Assembly (NCBI GenBank): GCA_015055615.1
Contig: SVHT01000001.1
Coordinates: forward strand, 1-64,000
DNA from: Clostridiales bacterium
Lineage (GTDB): Bacteria; Bacillota; Clostridia; Christensenellales; Borkfalkiaceae
DNA: 64,000 bases
Direction: 5' to 3'
In this document: in pieces, positions 8,505 to 17,828 of the stretch
Layout of the letters: the number at the start of each line of letters is the position of its first letter
How positions within the stretch are numbered: the first letter of the stretch is position 1
The notes under the pieces: generated by a model
Database searches by the model: none
The model's input: only the letters and a program-made list of their open reading frames with translations
Told to the model about the DNA's origin: nothing
Made by a program: the position numbers and the translations under genes

Positions 8505-9321
8505 CGTTGCTTTCGGGCAGTATTATCCTGCCAAATCGTTCGTGCACAGAGTCGACCCTCGCACGAAAATTCTGTTTTTAATCGTGTATATTACGGCGGT
8601 CTTTTTATCGGATACCTTTTACGCGTTGGGGGTGTGCGCTTTCTTGTTCGTCTTGATTGCCATTTTCTCGCGCGTGCCGTTTAAGAGCCTACTCCGTTCG
8701 GTAAAGGCGGTTATTTTTCTGCTCGTGTTTATGAGCGTGCTGAATTTGTTGCTTTTTGACGGTGGTAAACCGTTGTACTATCTGCCTCGTCCTTGGCGTT
8801 GGCTGATTATCACCGACAGAGCTCTTTATAACGCGGGCTTTTTGGCGGCGAGATTGCTCTTGTTGGTGCTCGGCTCGTCCCTGCTGACGTTGACGACCAC
8901 GCCCGTATCCCTTGCGGACGCTATCGAGAGCTTGTTAAAGCCGTTGAAATTTATCCGTTTCCCCGTGCACGAGCTTGCGCTGATTATCTCGATTGCGTTG
9001 CGTTTTATTCCCATTTTAACAGACGAAACGGGACGAATTATGAACGCGCAAAAGGCGCGTGGCGCAGATTTTGAAAGCGGGAATTTGTTTAAACGAATCA
9101 AAGCCCTTTTGCCCATTTTGATACCCCTTTTAATCAGCGCGTTCCGTCGCGCGGACGAGTTGGGCGATGCGATGGACGCTCGGTGCTATTCGGGGAGTAA
9201 AGTGCGTACGAAGTACAAAAAGCTTAGATACGGTTGGCGCGATTTGCTGAGCGCAATCATAGGGCTTGCGCTACTTGCGGGTGTGATTTTGCTTAAAATT
9301 TATACGTTTGCGGTCATTTAA
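8497..9321 (+). CDS. ecfT: ECF transporter transmembrane subunit EcfT
   Basis: A 274-residue membrane protein of the CbiQ/EcfT family. It has about five to six membrane segments and two cytoplasmic coupling segments. The first Ala-Arg motif is QKARGADF, and the second is less canonical (DAMDARCYSG). EcfT binds the two ABC domains and the exchangeable S-component. It overlaps the fused EcfA gene by 8 bases and is followed 18 bases later by truA, the classic ecfA1-ecfA2-ecfT-truA order of Firmicutes. The N-terminal FGQYYPAKSFVHRVDPRTKIL is a family hallmark. Confidence 0.92.
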   Translation: MRDVAFGQYYPAKSFVHRVDPRTKILFLIVYITAVFLSDTFYALGVCAFLFVLIAIFSRVPFKSLLRSVKAVIFLLVFMSVLNLLLFDGGKPLYYLPRPWRWLIITDRALYNAGFLAARLLLLVLGSSLLTLTTTPVSLADAIESLLKPLKFIRFPVHELALIISIALRFIPILTDETGRIMNAQKARGADFESGNLFKRIKALLPILIPLLISAFRRADELGDAMDARCYSGSKVRTKYKKLRYGWRDLLSAIIGLALLAGVILLKIYTFAVI

Positions 9322-9339
9322 CAAAAAGGAAGGGGCATT

Positions 9340-10092
9340 ATGCGGTACGTTTTAAAAATTGCATACGACGGAACGGCATACGCAGGTTGGCAACGCCAAG
9401 CGAACGCCCTTTCCGTACAAGAATGCTTGGAAAACGCAGTGCAATGCGCATTGCATATCGATACGCATATCACCGCGAGTGGCAGAACGGACGCAGGCGT
9501 GCACGCGGCGGGACAGATTTGCCATTTTGATTTGGACAACGTCAGCGTACCGCCCGAAAAAATGCCCGATTGCCTCAATCGTTTTTTGCCTCCCGATATT
9601 CGCGCTATCGAAGGTTGGTCGGCAGATGAGAACTTCGATTCCAACCGCTCTGCAAAACGCAAGACCTATTGCTATTCGCTGTACGTGTCCGAGCGTGAAA
9701 TGCCTTTAAAGGAGCGATTTGCGGTGCGTATTGACAGCGCGCCTACGCTTGATAAATTGCAGGAAACGGCGCGTTTTTTGGAAGGTAAACACGACTATAA
9801 AGCCTTTTGCGCATCTGGCTCTTCCGTAAAGACGACGGTGCGTACGGTGTACGAGGTGCGTGTAGAAGAAACGCAGAGTTTCGGTGGCAGAGATATTAAA
9901 ATTTACGTCACGGGCAACGGCTTTTTATACAATATGGTGCGTACCATGGTGGGTGAATTGCTTGACCTTGCCTGTGGCAAGCGTACAGAAGAAAGCTTAC
10001 GGCTTGCCTATGAAACGGGGGAACGTAATTTACTCGGCAAAACAATGCCTGCAAAGGGATTAACGTTAATGCGGGTGGAGTACGAGAATTAA
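9340..10092 (+). CDS. truA: tRNA pseudouridine(38-40) synthase TruA
   Basis: A 250-residue enzyme that isomerises uridines 38-40 in the anticodon arm of tRNAs. The catalytic aspartate lies in SGRTDAGVHAAGQICHFD near residue 50. Other family segments are IAYDGTAYAGWQRQ at the N-terminus, HDYKAFCASGSSVKTTVRTV, and FLYNMVRTMVGELLDLACGK near the C-terminus. Full length for the family. AAAGGAAGGGG precedes the start. It is the last gene of the ecf operon, the usual Firmicute location. Confidence 0.95.
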   Translation: MRYVLKIAYDGTAYAGWQRQANALSVQECLENAVQCALHIDTHITASGRTDAGVHAAGQICHFDLDNVSVPPEKMPDCLNRFLPPDIRAIEGWSADENFDSNRSAKRKTYCYSLYVSEREMPLKERFAVRIDSAPTLDKLQETARFLEGKHDYKAFCASGSSVKTTVRTVYEVRVEETQSFGGRDIKIYVTGNGFLYNMVRTMVGELLDLACGKRTEESLRLAYETGERNLLGKTMPAKGLTLMRVEYEN

Positions 10093-10133
10093 AAAAGATA
10101 CCGATTATTCAATCGGCTTAACGAGGAAATTCT

Positions 10134-11075
10134 ATGGAATTGTTGTTTTTATATGAAACTATTAGCGTGTTTGTGGGGTTATTTGGCAGAGTTGATCCTA
10201 CGGATACGGCGCGCTATGCCAATTCGTTGCTTATACAAGCAATCATATCGATAGGCGTTGGCTTGGCGTTTTTTATTCTGCAAGGATTCGCGGTATATTG
10301 CATGGCGAAAAAGAGAGGAGTTCGTCGCAAGGGGTTGGCGTTCGTGCCTTTCGCCAATATTATTTTGATAGGTAAGCTTGCAGGAGAAACGACCTTTTTC
10401 GGTCAAAAAATGAAACGAACGGGGCTGTATACGATGATTGCGCAAATTTTCGTATCCTTGTTGGCGCTTTCGTATATTTTTGTGGACGTTTATCTGCACC
10501 AAAGCGGTTGTATTGGCTACGTAATAGAGGAAGAAACAATCGACAGATACCGCCAATATTGGGTAAACGGTACGCCTTTCCAAGAATTCCTCTTTGAGGA
10601 TTTCTTTGACATCGTATATCTGTTGAATATGATTTTTGGCTTGCTGTGCGAAATTTTGATGCTGATCCTATTGTCGGCGCTTTACAAACAGTACGCGCCC
10701 GATAAACATACGTGGCTGACGATTTTAACCTTATTCATACCCATTGCCCGTTGTATCATTTTGTTTGTATTGCGTAGACGCAAAGCGGTGGATTATCAGG
10801 CGCATATGCGCGCAAAATACGATGCCTATATGCGACAATACCATCAGCGCTACGGGCAAAACGGCGGTTATAATCCCTATGGCGGGTATGGCCCGCAAGG
10901 CTATGGTCAGCCAAATTACGGACCGCAAAACGGTCAGCCAAACGCGGGACAAGGGCAAAGGGAAGACCCTTTCTCAGAGTTTTCTACAAAGGAAAAAGCT
11001 GATGATCCTTTTGCGGAGTTTTCTTCCGATAAAAAAGAGAACGACGGAGAAAATTCGGACGGCTTTTTCGATTGA
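10134..11075 (+). CDS. Membrane protein of unknown function with Gly/Tyr/Asn/Gln-rich tail
   Basis: A 313-residue protein I do not recognise as a named family. It has about four to five hydrophobic segments: one near the N-terminus (~30-60), one at ~75-95, one at ~105-125, and two at ~165-215. The C-terminus is cytoplasmic-looking and low complexity: a G/Y/N/P/Q-rich stretch (NPYGGYGPQGYGQPNYGPQ), then two acidic motifs of the type DPFxEFS (EDPFSEFSTKEK, DDPFAEFSSDKK). Such tails are often disordered interaction regions. It starts 41 bases after truA and ends at a strong terminator, so it may be cotranscribed with the ecf-truA genes. Confidence 0.6.
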   Translation: MELLFLYETISVFVGLFGRVDPTDTARYANSLLIQAIISIGVGLAFFILQGFAVYCMAKKRGVRRKGLAFVPFANIILIGKLAGETTFFGQKMKRTGLYTMIAQIFVSLLALSYIFVDVYLHQSGCIGYVIEEETIDRYRQYWVNGTPFQEFLFEDFFDIVYLLNMIFGLLCEILMLILLSALYKQYAPDKHTWLTILTLFIPIARCIILFVLRRRKAVDYQAHMRAKYDAYMRQYHQRYGQNGGYNPYGGYGPQGYGQPNYGPQNGQPNAGQGQREDPFSEFSTKEKADDPFAEFSSDKKENDGENSDGFFD

Positions 11076-11115
11076 GCGAGACGAAAACTTTTTGCGTAAA
11101 ACAGAATAAATAATC

Positions 11116-11157
11116 AAAGACGGGATAAGAAAAAGTTATGTTTCCCGTCTTTTTTTA
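11116..11157 (+). terminator. Terminator ending the ecf-truA-membrane protein unit
   Basis: AAAGACGGGA (11116-11125) pairs with TCCCGTCTTT (11143-11152), followed by a T-run to 11157. Confidence 0.85.
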
Positions 11158-11178
11158 TGTAAAACAGCCTTAAAACGA

Positions 11179-11236
11179 TTTACTTGTAAAAAATGCTGTG
11201 GTATAATAAAAATAGTTATAATTAAAAATTATAACT
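11179..11236 (+). promoter_or_regulatory. mnmE promoter with inverted repeat at the start site
   Basis: -35 TTTACT (11179-11184), 17-base spacer, -10 TATAAT (11202-11207). Just downstream, where transcription should begin, AGTTATAATT (11214-11223) and AATTATAACT (11227-11236) form a perfect 10-3-10 inverted repeat. It could be an operator or a 5' stem. Confidence 0.55.
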
Positions 11237-11287
11237 AAACGCGGTATACGCTCGAGGGTAAACGGGCGATGAAAAAAGGAGCGCGCT

Positions 11288-12628
11288 ATGGAAAGGATTA
11301 TATCGGCAATCGCCACGCCCGCGGGCAAGGGTGGCGTTGCCATCATACGTATCAGCGGTAAAGATTCGCTTGCTTTGGCGGAAAAGATGTTCACGCCCGT
11401 CGGTAAGACGAAGGTGGCGGATTTTCAGCCCTATCGCATGTACCCCGGTCAAATCGACGGGGGCGGTTTTTCCGATTACGGTCTGTGCGTGTATTTCAAA
11501 GCGCCCGCCAGCTATACGGGCGAGGATATCGTGGAATTCCAATGCCACGGTGGCGAGAGCGTCGCGCGCGGTATTTTAAAACAGACCTTTCGTTTGGGCG
11601 CAACCCCCGCAGGTCGTGGCGAATTCACCAAACGCGCCTTTTTAAACGGCAAACTGTCGTTGGCTGCGACGGAAGGGGTTGCGGATATGATTAACGGCGA
11701 ATCGGAGGCAGAGGTCAAAGCGGGCTTTCTTTTATACAGCGAAAAACTGACGAATAAGGTGCGCGATTTGCAAGCAGAGCTTACCAATATTTTGGCAGGT
11801 ATTGACGTTTCCGTGGACTATCCCGAGGAGGACATTGAGGAAGAGCACGTGGAAGAATTGATACCACGTCTTACACAGCTCAATCTTTCCGTATCGGCGC
11901 TGATGGCAAGCTACGCCGTAGGGAAAAAGATTAAATCGGGTGTCACGGTCGCCATTTGCGGTAAGCCCAATACGGGTAAAAGTTCTCTTTTGAACAGATT
12001 GCTCGGCTATGATAAGGCGATTGTATCAGAGGTTGCGGGCACGACGCGCGACGCCGTGGAAGGGGTTTTGGAGATCGACGGCAGAAAATTCAATTTGTAC
12101 GATACGGCAGGGGTGCGCGAAAGCGGTGACAGAATCGAAAATATCGGTATCGAACGCGCGGAATCGATTATCCGTTCGGCAGACGTGGCGGTGTTCGTTG
12201 CCGATTACAGCGGTGTGGCAGACGAAGAGGACGCGCGCGTCTTGTCGATGATTGCGGACAAACCGCTCATTAAGGTGTTCAACAAAATCGATGTAACACG
12301 CGACGAAACGGAAACGGACGCGGACGTGCATACTTCCGCTGTCACGGGCGAAGGTATCGAAAAGCTGAAAACGTTGCTGTACGAAAAAGGCTACGGCGCG
12401 CGTGGCGAGGACGCCGCATTTTTAATCGAGGAACGGCACTTTGACGCGCTCAAACGCGCAAACGAGAGTTTGCAAAAGGCAATTAATGCTTGTCGCATAG
12501 CGCAACCGCTCGATTTGATTGGTATCGACGTCAAAGAGGCGTGGGATGCCTTGGGCGAAATCACGGGCGAAACGGCGACGGAATCGATTATCAACGAGAT
12601 TTTTGAAAAGTTCTGCGTGGGAAAATAA
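11288..12628 (+). CDS. mnmE: tRNA modification GTPase MnmE
   Basis: A 446-residue protein that, with MnmG, installs the (carboxymethyl)aminomethyl group on wobble U34 of tRNAs. The N-terminal formyl-THF-binding domain has IAAIATPAGKGGVAIIRISG-type sequence and the block GEFTKRAFLNGKLSLAATEGVADMI in part. The G domain is inserted at ~215-375 with G1 GKPNTGKSSL, G2 AGTTRD, G3 DTAG and G4 NKID. The C-terminal FCVGK matches the catalytic CxGK motif. AAAAGGAG precedes the start. It stands before a LysR regulator and lepA on the same strand. Confidence 0.96.
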   Translation: MERIISAIATPAGKGGVAIIRISGKDSLALAEKMFTPVGKTKVADFQPYRMYPGQIDGGGFSDYGLCVYFKAPASYTGEDIVEFQCHGGESVARGILKQTFRLGATPAGRGEFTKRAFLNGKLSLAATEGVADMINGESEAEVKAGFLLYSEKLTNKVRDLQAELTNILAGIDVSVDYPEEDIEEEHVEELIPRLTQLNLSVSALMASYAVGKKIKSGVTVAICGKPNTGKSSLLNRLLGYDKAIVSEVAGTTRDAVEGVLEIDGRKFNLYDTAGVRESGDRIENIGIERAESIIRSADVAVFVADYSGVADEEDARVLSMIADKPLIKVFNKIDVTRDETETDADVHTSAVTGEGIEKLKTLLYEKGYGARGEDAAFLIEERHFDALKRANESLQKAINACRIAQPLDLIGIDVKEAWDALGEITGETATESIINEIFEKFCVGK

Positions 12629-12676
12629 TAGAGAAACAATCGAAAGATAAGGGCGAAAGATAAGGGTAGGTAAAGT

Positions 12677-13570
12677 ATGGTCAATTTAGATTTATACAGA
12701 GTATTTTATACAGTAGCAAAATGCGGGAGTTTGACGCGCGCTGCGGAAGAATTATACATTTCGCAACCGGCGGTTTCTCAGTCGGTAAAGCAATTAGAAA
12801 ACCAATTAGGCGTCAGCTTATTCAACCGTACACATCGGGGCATGGAGCTTTCCGCGCAAGGCGGCAAGCTAATTTTTGACGAGGTGGAACGTGCGTTGGG
12901 TTTACTTAACGAGGCGGAAAACCGCATTGCGCAGACCAAAATGTCTGCAACGGGCACGATACGTATCGGGGCTAGCGATACGATTTTCGAGTATTTCCTT
13001 GCGGACAAAATCGTGGATTTCCACGAACGCTTTCCTGCGGTAAAAATTGAGCTAATGGCAGATTTTACGCCCGATACCGTAGAAAAATTGAAGGCGGACC
13101 GTTGCGATATTGCCTTTGTCAATTTGCCAATCAACGTCGATCCCGAACTTGAACTTTACGGCAACTGCATGCGCTTAAACGATATTTTCATCGTGGGCGA
13201 GAAATATAAAGAGCTTGCCGAAGGCAAGATATCTTTGGCGCAGTTGAAAAAATATCCGATTATCATGATGGACAAAAACACCGTTTCACGGCATGCAATC
13301 GACAACTTTTTGCGTACGGTCGGCGTAGAGTTAGCCCCGTCGATTGAGGTAGGGAGCTGGGATTTGATGAAACGGCTCGTCTTGCACGGCATGGGCGTCG
13401 GCATTATTCCTCGCGAATACGCTACGCGCCGTTTGGGTACGGGGGAGCTTTTGGAAATCAATACCGACCCCGTTTTACCCGCTCGCTCGGTGGGTATGCT
13501 ACTCCCGAAAAACAAGCCCGTATCCTACGCTCTGCACAGCTTTATCGAATATTTCCGCGAGAATCGGTAA
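12677..13570 (+). CDS. LysR-family transcriptional regulator
   Basis: A 297-residue regulator. The N-terminal winged helix-turn-helix is clear (VAKCGSLTRAAEELYISQPAVSQ, then LENQLGVSLFNRTHRG), followed by the linker helix and a periplasmic-binding-like effector domain from ~90. It lies on the same strand between mnmE and lepA with short gaps, and no divergent target gene adjoins it, so its regulon cannot be inferred from position. The effector is unknown. Confidence 0.9.
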   Translation: MVNLDLYRVFYTVAKCGSLTRAAEELYISQPAVSQSVKQLENQLGVSLFNRTHRGMELSAQGGKLIFDEVERALGLLNEAENRIAQTKMSATGTIRIGASDTIFEYFLADKIVDFHERFPAVKIELMADFTPDTVEKLKADRCDIAFVNLPINVDPELELYGNCMRLNDIFIVGEKYKELAEGKISLAQLKKYPIIMMDKNTVSRHAIDNFLRTVGVELAPSIEVGSWDLMKRLVLHGMGVGIIPREYATRRLGTGELLEINTDPVLPARSVGMLLPKNKPVSYALHSFIEYFRENR

Positions 13571-13648
13571 AAGGAAAGATAGCAATAGGCAAAACACGGA
13601 CACCCAAAAACAATCACGAAAAGTTAAGAAAAATAATAAGGTAAATAT

Positions 13649-15457
13649 ATGGCAAAACCCAATTCCCGTTTAAGAAATTTTTGTATCATCGCGCACATTG
13701 ACCACGGCAAAAGCACCCTTGCGGACCGTCTTATCGAACGTACGGGGCAGGTTTCCAAACGCGACATGGAAGAACAACTCCTCGACAGCATGGATATCGA
13801 GCGTGAGCGCGGTATTACCATTAAACTCACCCCCGTCCGTATGTATTACAACGCAAAGGACGGACAGGAATACGAATACAACCTAATTGATACGCCGGGA
13901 CACGTGGACTTCACTTACGAAGTCAGCCGTTCGCTTGCGGCGTGCGAGGGGGCTATTTTGGTCGTGGACGCAACGCAAGGGGTAGAGGCGCAAACGCTCG
14001 CCAACGTGTACCTTGCCATTGAAAACGATTTGGAGATTTTGCCCGTCATCAATAAAATCGACTTGCCCAGCGCAAGAGTGGACGAGGTGAAAAAGGAAAT
14101 CGAAGAAGTCATCGGTTTGCCCGCGGACGACGTGCCTTGCGTTTCCGCCAAAGAAGGAACCAATATCGAGGACTTGTTGGAGGCGATTAAGGACAGTTTC
14201 CCTGCGCCGAACGGCGATACGGAAGAACCTTTAAAGGCGTTGATTTTTGATAGCTATTACGACAATTATAAAGGGGTTATCCTCTTTGTCCGTATCATGG
14301 ACGGAACGGTAAAGGTAGGGGACAAAATTAAGACGTTCTTATCTCCGACGGTGTACGACGTTACCGAAGTAGGCGCGTTTGCGCCCGGGCTGTTCCCGAA
14401 AGACTGCTTAAAGGCGGGCGAAGTAGGGTATATTGCGGCGTCGATTAAGTCTATTCAAGACGTAGCGGTGGGTGATACGGTCACTCTTGCCACCAATCCC
14501 GCGCCCGCGCCCTTGCCTGGCTATAAAAAGGTACAACCCGTGGTATTTTGCGGTATTTATCCCTTGGACGGCAGCAAGTTTAACGATTTGAAGGACGCCA
14601 TTTCCAAATTGCAATTAAACGACGCGGCGCTCATTTTCGAGCCCGACAACTCGGTTGCGCTCGGCTTTGGTTTCCGTTGCGGTTTCTTAGGGCTGCTGCA
14701 CATGGAAATTATCCAAGAACGTATCGAGCGCGAATTTAATCTGGACATTATCACGACGGCTCCCTCGGTTAGTTATTTGGTACACAAGACGGACGGCGAA
14801 GAGTTTTTCGTGGACAACCCGTCCCATTTGCCCGATCCGTCCGATATTGAGTATATGGAAGAGCCGATTGTTAAAGCGGACGTCTATACGCCCCCCGATT
14901 ATATGGGGCCGATTATGGACCTTTGCAAGGAAAAACGCGGCGTGTTCAAAAATATGACCTACGTTGACGAGCGCCGTGTAAAATTGGAATATACCTTGCC
15001 GTTAAACGAAATCGTTTACGACTTTTTCGACAGCTTGAAATCGCGCACGAAAGGGTATGCGAGTTTCGACTACGAATTGGCGGGGTATCAGCGGTCTAAG
15101 CTCGTACGCCTCGATATTTTGCTCAACGGCGAAATTTGTGACGCGCTTTCAACGATTGTGTTCGAGGGCAGAGCGTACGAACGTGGCAGAACTCTTTGTG
15201 AAAACTTAAAAGAGGCAATTCCCCGTCAACTGTTCGAGATTCCCGTACAGGCGGCGGTTGGGGGCAAAATCATTGCCCGTGAAACGGTTAAGGCAGTCCG
15301 CAAGGACGTTTTGGCGAAATGCTACGGTGGCGACATTACCCGTAAACGCAAGCTCCTGGAAAAGCAAAAAGAGGGGAAAAAGCGTATGCGTAAGGTGGGT
15401 AGCGTAGACGTACCTAGCGAAGTGTTTATGGAAATATTAAAGACGAATAAGGATTAA
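13649..15457 (+). CDS. lepA: Elongation factor 4 (LepA), ribosomal back-translocase GTPase
   Basis: A 602-residue translational GTPase of standard LepA length. G motifs are AHIDHGKST (G1), RGITIK (G2), DTPGHVDF (G3) and NKIDLP (G4). Domain II, the two EF-G-like alpha/beta domains and the LepA-specific C-terminal domain follow; the tail has [20 protein letters not shown], a family hallmark that reaches into the ribosomal A site. LepA acts on stalled or mistranslocated ribosomes and in subunit assembly. hemW follows after 4 bases, the common lepA-hemW arrangement. Confidence 0.97.
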   Translation: MAKPNSRLRNFCIIAHIDHGKSTLADRLIERTGQVSKRDMEEQLLDSMDIERERGITIKLTPVRMYYNAKDGQEYEYNLIDTPGHVDFTYEVSRSLAACEGAILVVDATQGVEAQTLANVYLAIENDLEILPVINKIDLPSARVDEVKKEIEEVIGLPADDVPCVSAKEGTNIEDLLEAIKDSFPAPNGDTEEPLKALIFDSYYDNYKGVILFVRIMDGTVKVGDKIKTFLSPTVYDVTEVGAFAPGLFPKDCLKAGEVGYIAASIKSIQDVAVGDTVTLATNPAPAPLPGYKKVQPVVFCGIYPLDGSKFNDLKDAISKLQLNDAALIFEPDNSVALGFGFRCGFLGLLHMEIIQERIEREFNLDIITTAPSVSYLVHKTDGEEFFVDNPSHLPDPSDIEYMEEPIVKADVYTPPDYMGPIMDLCKEKRGVFKNMTYVDERRVKLEYTLPLNEIVYDFFDSLKSRTKGYASFDYELAGYQRSKLVRLDILLNGEICDALSTIVFEGRAYERGRTLCENLKEAIPRQLFEIPVQAAVGGKIIARETVKAVRKDVLAKCYGGDITRKRKLLEKQKEGKKRMRKVGSVDVPSEVFMEILKTNKD

Positions 15458-15461
15458 GATT

Positions 15462-16583
15462 ATGGCAGGAATTTATATTCACGTTCCCTTTTGCAGACAC
15501 AAATGTTCTTACTGCGATTTCACGTCCTATCCCGACAAAATTGCCTATGCCGACGCGTATATGGCGTGTTTGTATAAAGAACTGAAAATGCGTGGCGAAG
15601 AGCTTAAGGACTACGAGTTCGACACCGTATACTTTGGCGGCGGTACGCCGTCCTATATCCCCCCGAAACTCATTTTGGGTGCCATGAATCAAATCCGCGC
15701 GTGTTTTAACTTGAAAAAAGACGCGGAAATTACGTTGGAGCTCAACCCGGGGACGATTGGCGAGGCAAAGGTGCAGACGTATTTACAGGCGGGAATCAAC
15801 CGTTTTTCGATTGGTTTACAGACGGCGATTGACGAACAACTTGCCGACCTTGGCAGAATCCACAACGCGCGTGATTACGTGTATGCAACCAACCTTTTAA
15901 AGGGGCAAAATTTTAGTACGGACGTTATGTTGGGGTTGAAAAATCAAACGAAAGAGGACGTAAAAAAGACGATTGAATTGGCGCACGCTTGCGGTTCAAA
16001 GCATATCTCTATGTACGCGCTCAAAGTGGAAGACGGTACCCCTATTTTCACCGATTATCTCAACGGCGAATTGCCCGATGACGACGAAGTGGCGGAACTG
16101 TACGAATTTGGCAGAAAACTCTTGGAAGAAAAGGGGTATAAACGCTACGAAATTTCTAATTTTGCCATGGACGGGTATGAAAGTAAACACAATTTAAACT
16201 ATTGGAAACGTGGCGAATACATCGGCGTGGGCGTTTCAGCAAGCTCCTTTATGATGGGGAAACGCTTTACGAACACCTTTGATTTGGACGAATATATGAA
16301 ATGCATCATCTCGGGGTTCTATCCCGCAATCACCAGCGAAGAGGTGGATACCAACACGGCGAAATTCGAGTTTGTGATGCTTGCGCTCCGCACGTCCTAC
16401 GGGGTTTCGCTGAAAGAATACGAAGAAAAATTCGGCAATCCCATCGGGGACGATTTCCCCAACGCCTTAAAATCTTCTGTGAAGTATTTAGAGCTCAACG
16501 GCGACAGATTAAAAATTAAAGACGAGTATCTCTTTGTCCAAAATGCAATATTGGTGCCCTTTATGGAGGAAATCGACGTATGA
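15462..16583 (+). CDS. hemW: HemW-like radical SAM heme chaperone
   Basis: A 373-residue radical SAM protein. The CxxxCxxC cluster motif is CRHKCSYCDF near residue 11. YFGGGTPSYI, LNPGT and INRFSIGLQT follow as in the HemN/HemW family. The HemW-type C-terminal domain is present. HemW proteins were long annotated as oxygen-independent coproporphyrinogen III oxidases but lack that activity and act in heme trafficking. The position right after lepA is typical of HemW in Firmicutes. Its stop overlaps the next start (ATGA). Confidence 0.92.
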   Translation: MAGIYIHVPFCRHKCSYCDFTSYPDKIAYADAYMACLYKELKMRGEELKDYEFDTVYFGGGTPSYIPPKLILGAMNQIRACFNLKKDAEITLELNPGTIGEAKVQTYLQAGINRFSIGLQTAIDEQLADLGRIHNARDYVYATNLLKGQNFSTDVMLGLKNQTKEDVKKTIELAHACGSKHISMYALKVEDGTPIFTDYLNGELPDDDEVAELYEFGRKLLEEKGYKRYEISNFAMDGYESKHNLNYWKRGEYIGVGVSASSFMMGKRFTNTFDLDEYMKCIISGFYPAITSEEVDTNTAKFEFVMLALRTSYGVSLKEYEEKFGNPIGDDFPNALKSSVKYLELNGDRLKIKDEYLFVQNAILVPFMEEIDV

Positions 16584-17308
16584 GACTCTTGATTATCCGT
16601 CACGGCGATCCCGATTACGCCAACGATACGCTGACGGAAAAGGGGCATAAAGAGGCTGCCTTGTTGGCGCAGAGATTAAGCAAGGAAAAAATCGATTATC
16701 TCTATTCCTCGCCGCTTGGGCGGGCAAAGCATACCTGTGATTACACGGCGCGCGCATTAGGCAGAGAAAAGGATATCGTCATCAAGGATTGGTTGGCGGA
16801 ATTTGGACATCCTCCCGTGCAATTACCCTCGGGACAAAGCACGCACGCGTGGGATTGGATGCCGACTGATTGGGCGAACAACGAAGATATGTACCATTAT
16901 AAAAATTGGTGCAAGCAGGATTTTTATAAAGAGGCGGATATGGAACGCCGTGTTCGTTACGTCACGGACGGCTTGGACGAATTGTTGGCGGCGCACGGTT
17001 ATAAGCGAGAGGGCGCGCTCTATAAAACGGAGCAAGGTAACCACGATACCATTGCAATCTTTTGTCATTTTGGATTAGAAATGTTGCTGCTGTCCCATTT
17101 GTTGGGCTTTTCCGCTATTCCGTTGTGGCATCATTTTACGGCGCTTACGTCGTCGTTGACGACGATTTACACCGAAGAACGTCAAAAGGGCACGGCAATT
17201 TTCCGTTGCGCGGGCTTTGGCGACACGGGGCATTTGTACGCAGGGGGCGAAGAACCGTCCTTTGCGGCGCGTTTTTGCGAGGTTTACGAGGACGACACCC
17301 GCCATTAA
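16580..17308 (+). CDS. Histidine phosphatase superfamily protein
   Basis: A 242-residue protein of the phosphoglycerate-mutase-like branch. The RHG motif carrying the phosphorylated histidine is at the N-terminus (LLIIRHGDPDYANDTLTEKG). YSSPLGRAKHT supplies the conserved arginine, and IAIFCHFGLEMLL the second histidine. It is longer than typical cofactor-type mutases because of a middle insertion (~75-130). Start codon overlaps the hemW stop by 4 bases. The substrate is unknown; a broad or sugar-phosphate phosphatase is likely. Confidence 0.85.
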   Translation: MRLLIIRHGDPDYANDTLTEKGHKEAALLAQRLSKEKIDYLYSSPLGRAKHTCDYTARALGREKDIVIKDWLAEFGHPPVQLPSGQSTHAWDWMPTDWANNEDMYHYKNWCKQDFYKEADMERRVRYVTDGLDELLAAHGYKREGALYKTEQGNHDTIAIFCHFGLEMLLLSHLLGFSAIPLWHHFTALTSSLTTIYTEERQKGTAIFRCAGFGDTGHLYAGGEEPSFAARFCEVYEDDTRH

Positions 17309-17324
17309 CGGCTTGGAGGAAAAA

Positions 17325-17828
17325 ATGAAACAGAATAATATTATTTTAATCGGTATGCCCGGTTCTGGCAAAACGACCATCGGCACGGAGCTTTCCGAGG
17401 TGATTGGATACGGCTACATAGACAGCGACAGCGTTATTGTTGCGCGCGAGGGCAAACGCCTTAGCGAAATTATTGCCGAGGTAGGCAGAGAGGGCTTTTT
17501 GGATATCGAGGGCAAAGTCAATTCCGAGTTGACCGCCAGCCGTTGCGTCATTGCGACGGGCGGGAGTGTTATCTACCGCGATAACGCCATGCAAAAGCTC
17601 AAAGAAATGGGTACGGTCGTGTATTTAAAATTGCCCTACGAGATTATTGCGCGCCGTTTGGGGGATTTGAAAAAGCGTGGCGTTGCGCTCAAAGAGGGCT
17701 TTACGCTCCAAGATTTGTACGATGAAAGAACGCCGTTGTATGAAAAGTACGCGGACGTGGTGGTAGAGCTTTGCGGCGCGTCCATTGCCGAATCGGTACA
17801 GCAGGTCGTAAAGGCGCTTAAAAAATGA
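17325..17828 (+). CDS. aroK: Shikimate kinase
   Basis: A 167-residue kinase phosphorylating shikimate at the 3-hydroxyl in aromatic amino acid synthesis. The start is the ATG at 17325, nine bases behind GGAGG; longer in-frame readings overlap the phosphatase gene and lack a ribosome site. Landmarks are the P-loop GMPGSGKTTIG, the DSD-type substrate motif YIDSDSVI, and ATGGSVIYR. RLGDLKKRG corresponds to the lid, although it is shorter than usual. No other shikimate-pathway gene is nearby. The stop overlaps the next start. Confidence 0.88.
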   Translation: MKQNNIILIGMPGSGKTTIGTELSEVIGYGYIDSDSVIVAREGKRLSEIIAEVGREGFLDIEGKVNSELTASRCVIATGGSVIYRDNAMQKLKEMGTVVYLKLPYEIIARRLGDLKKRGVALKEGFTLQDLYDERTPLYEKYADVVVELCGASIAESVQQVVKALKK

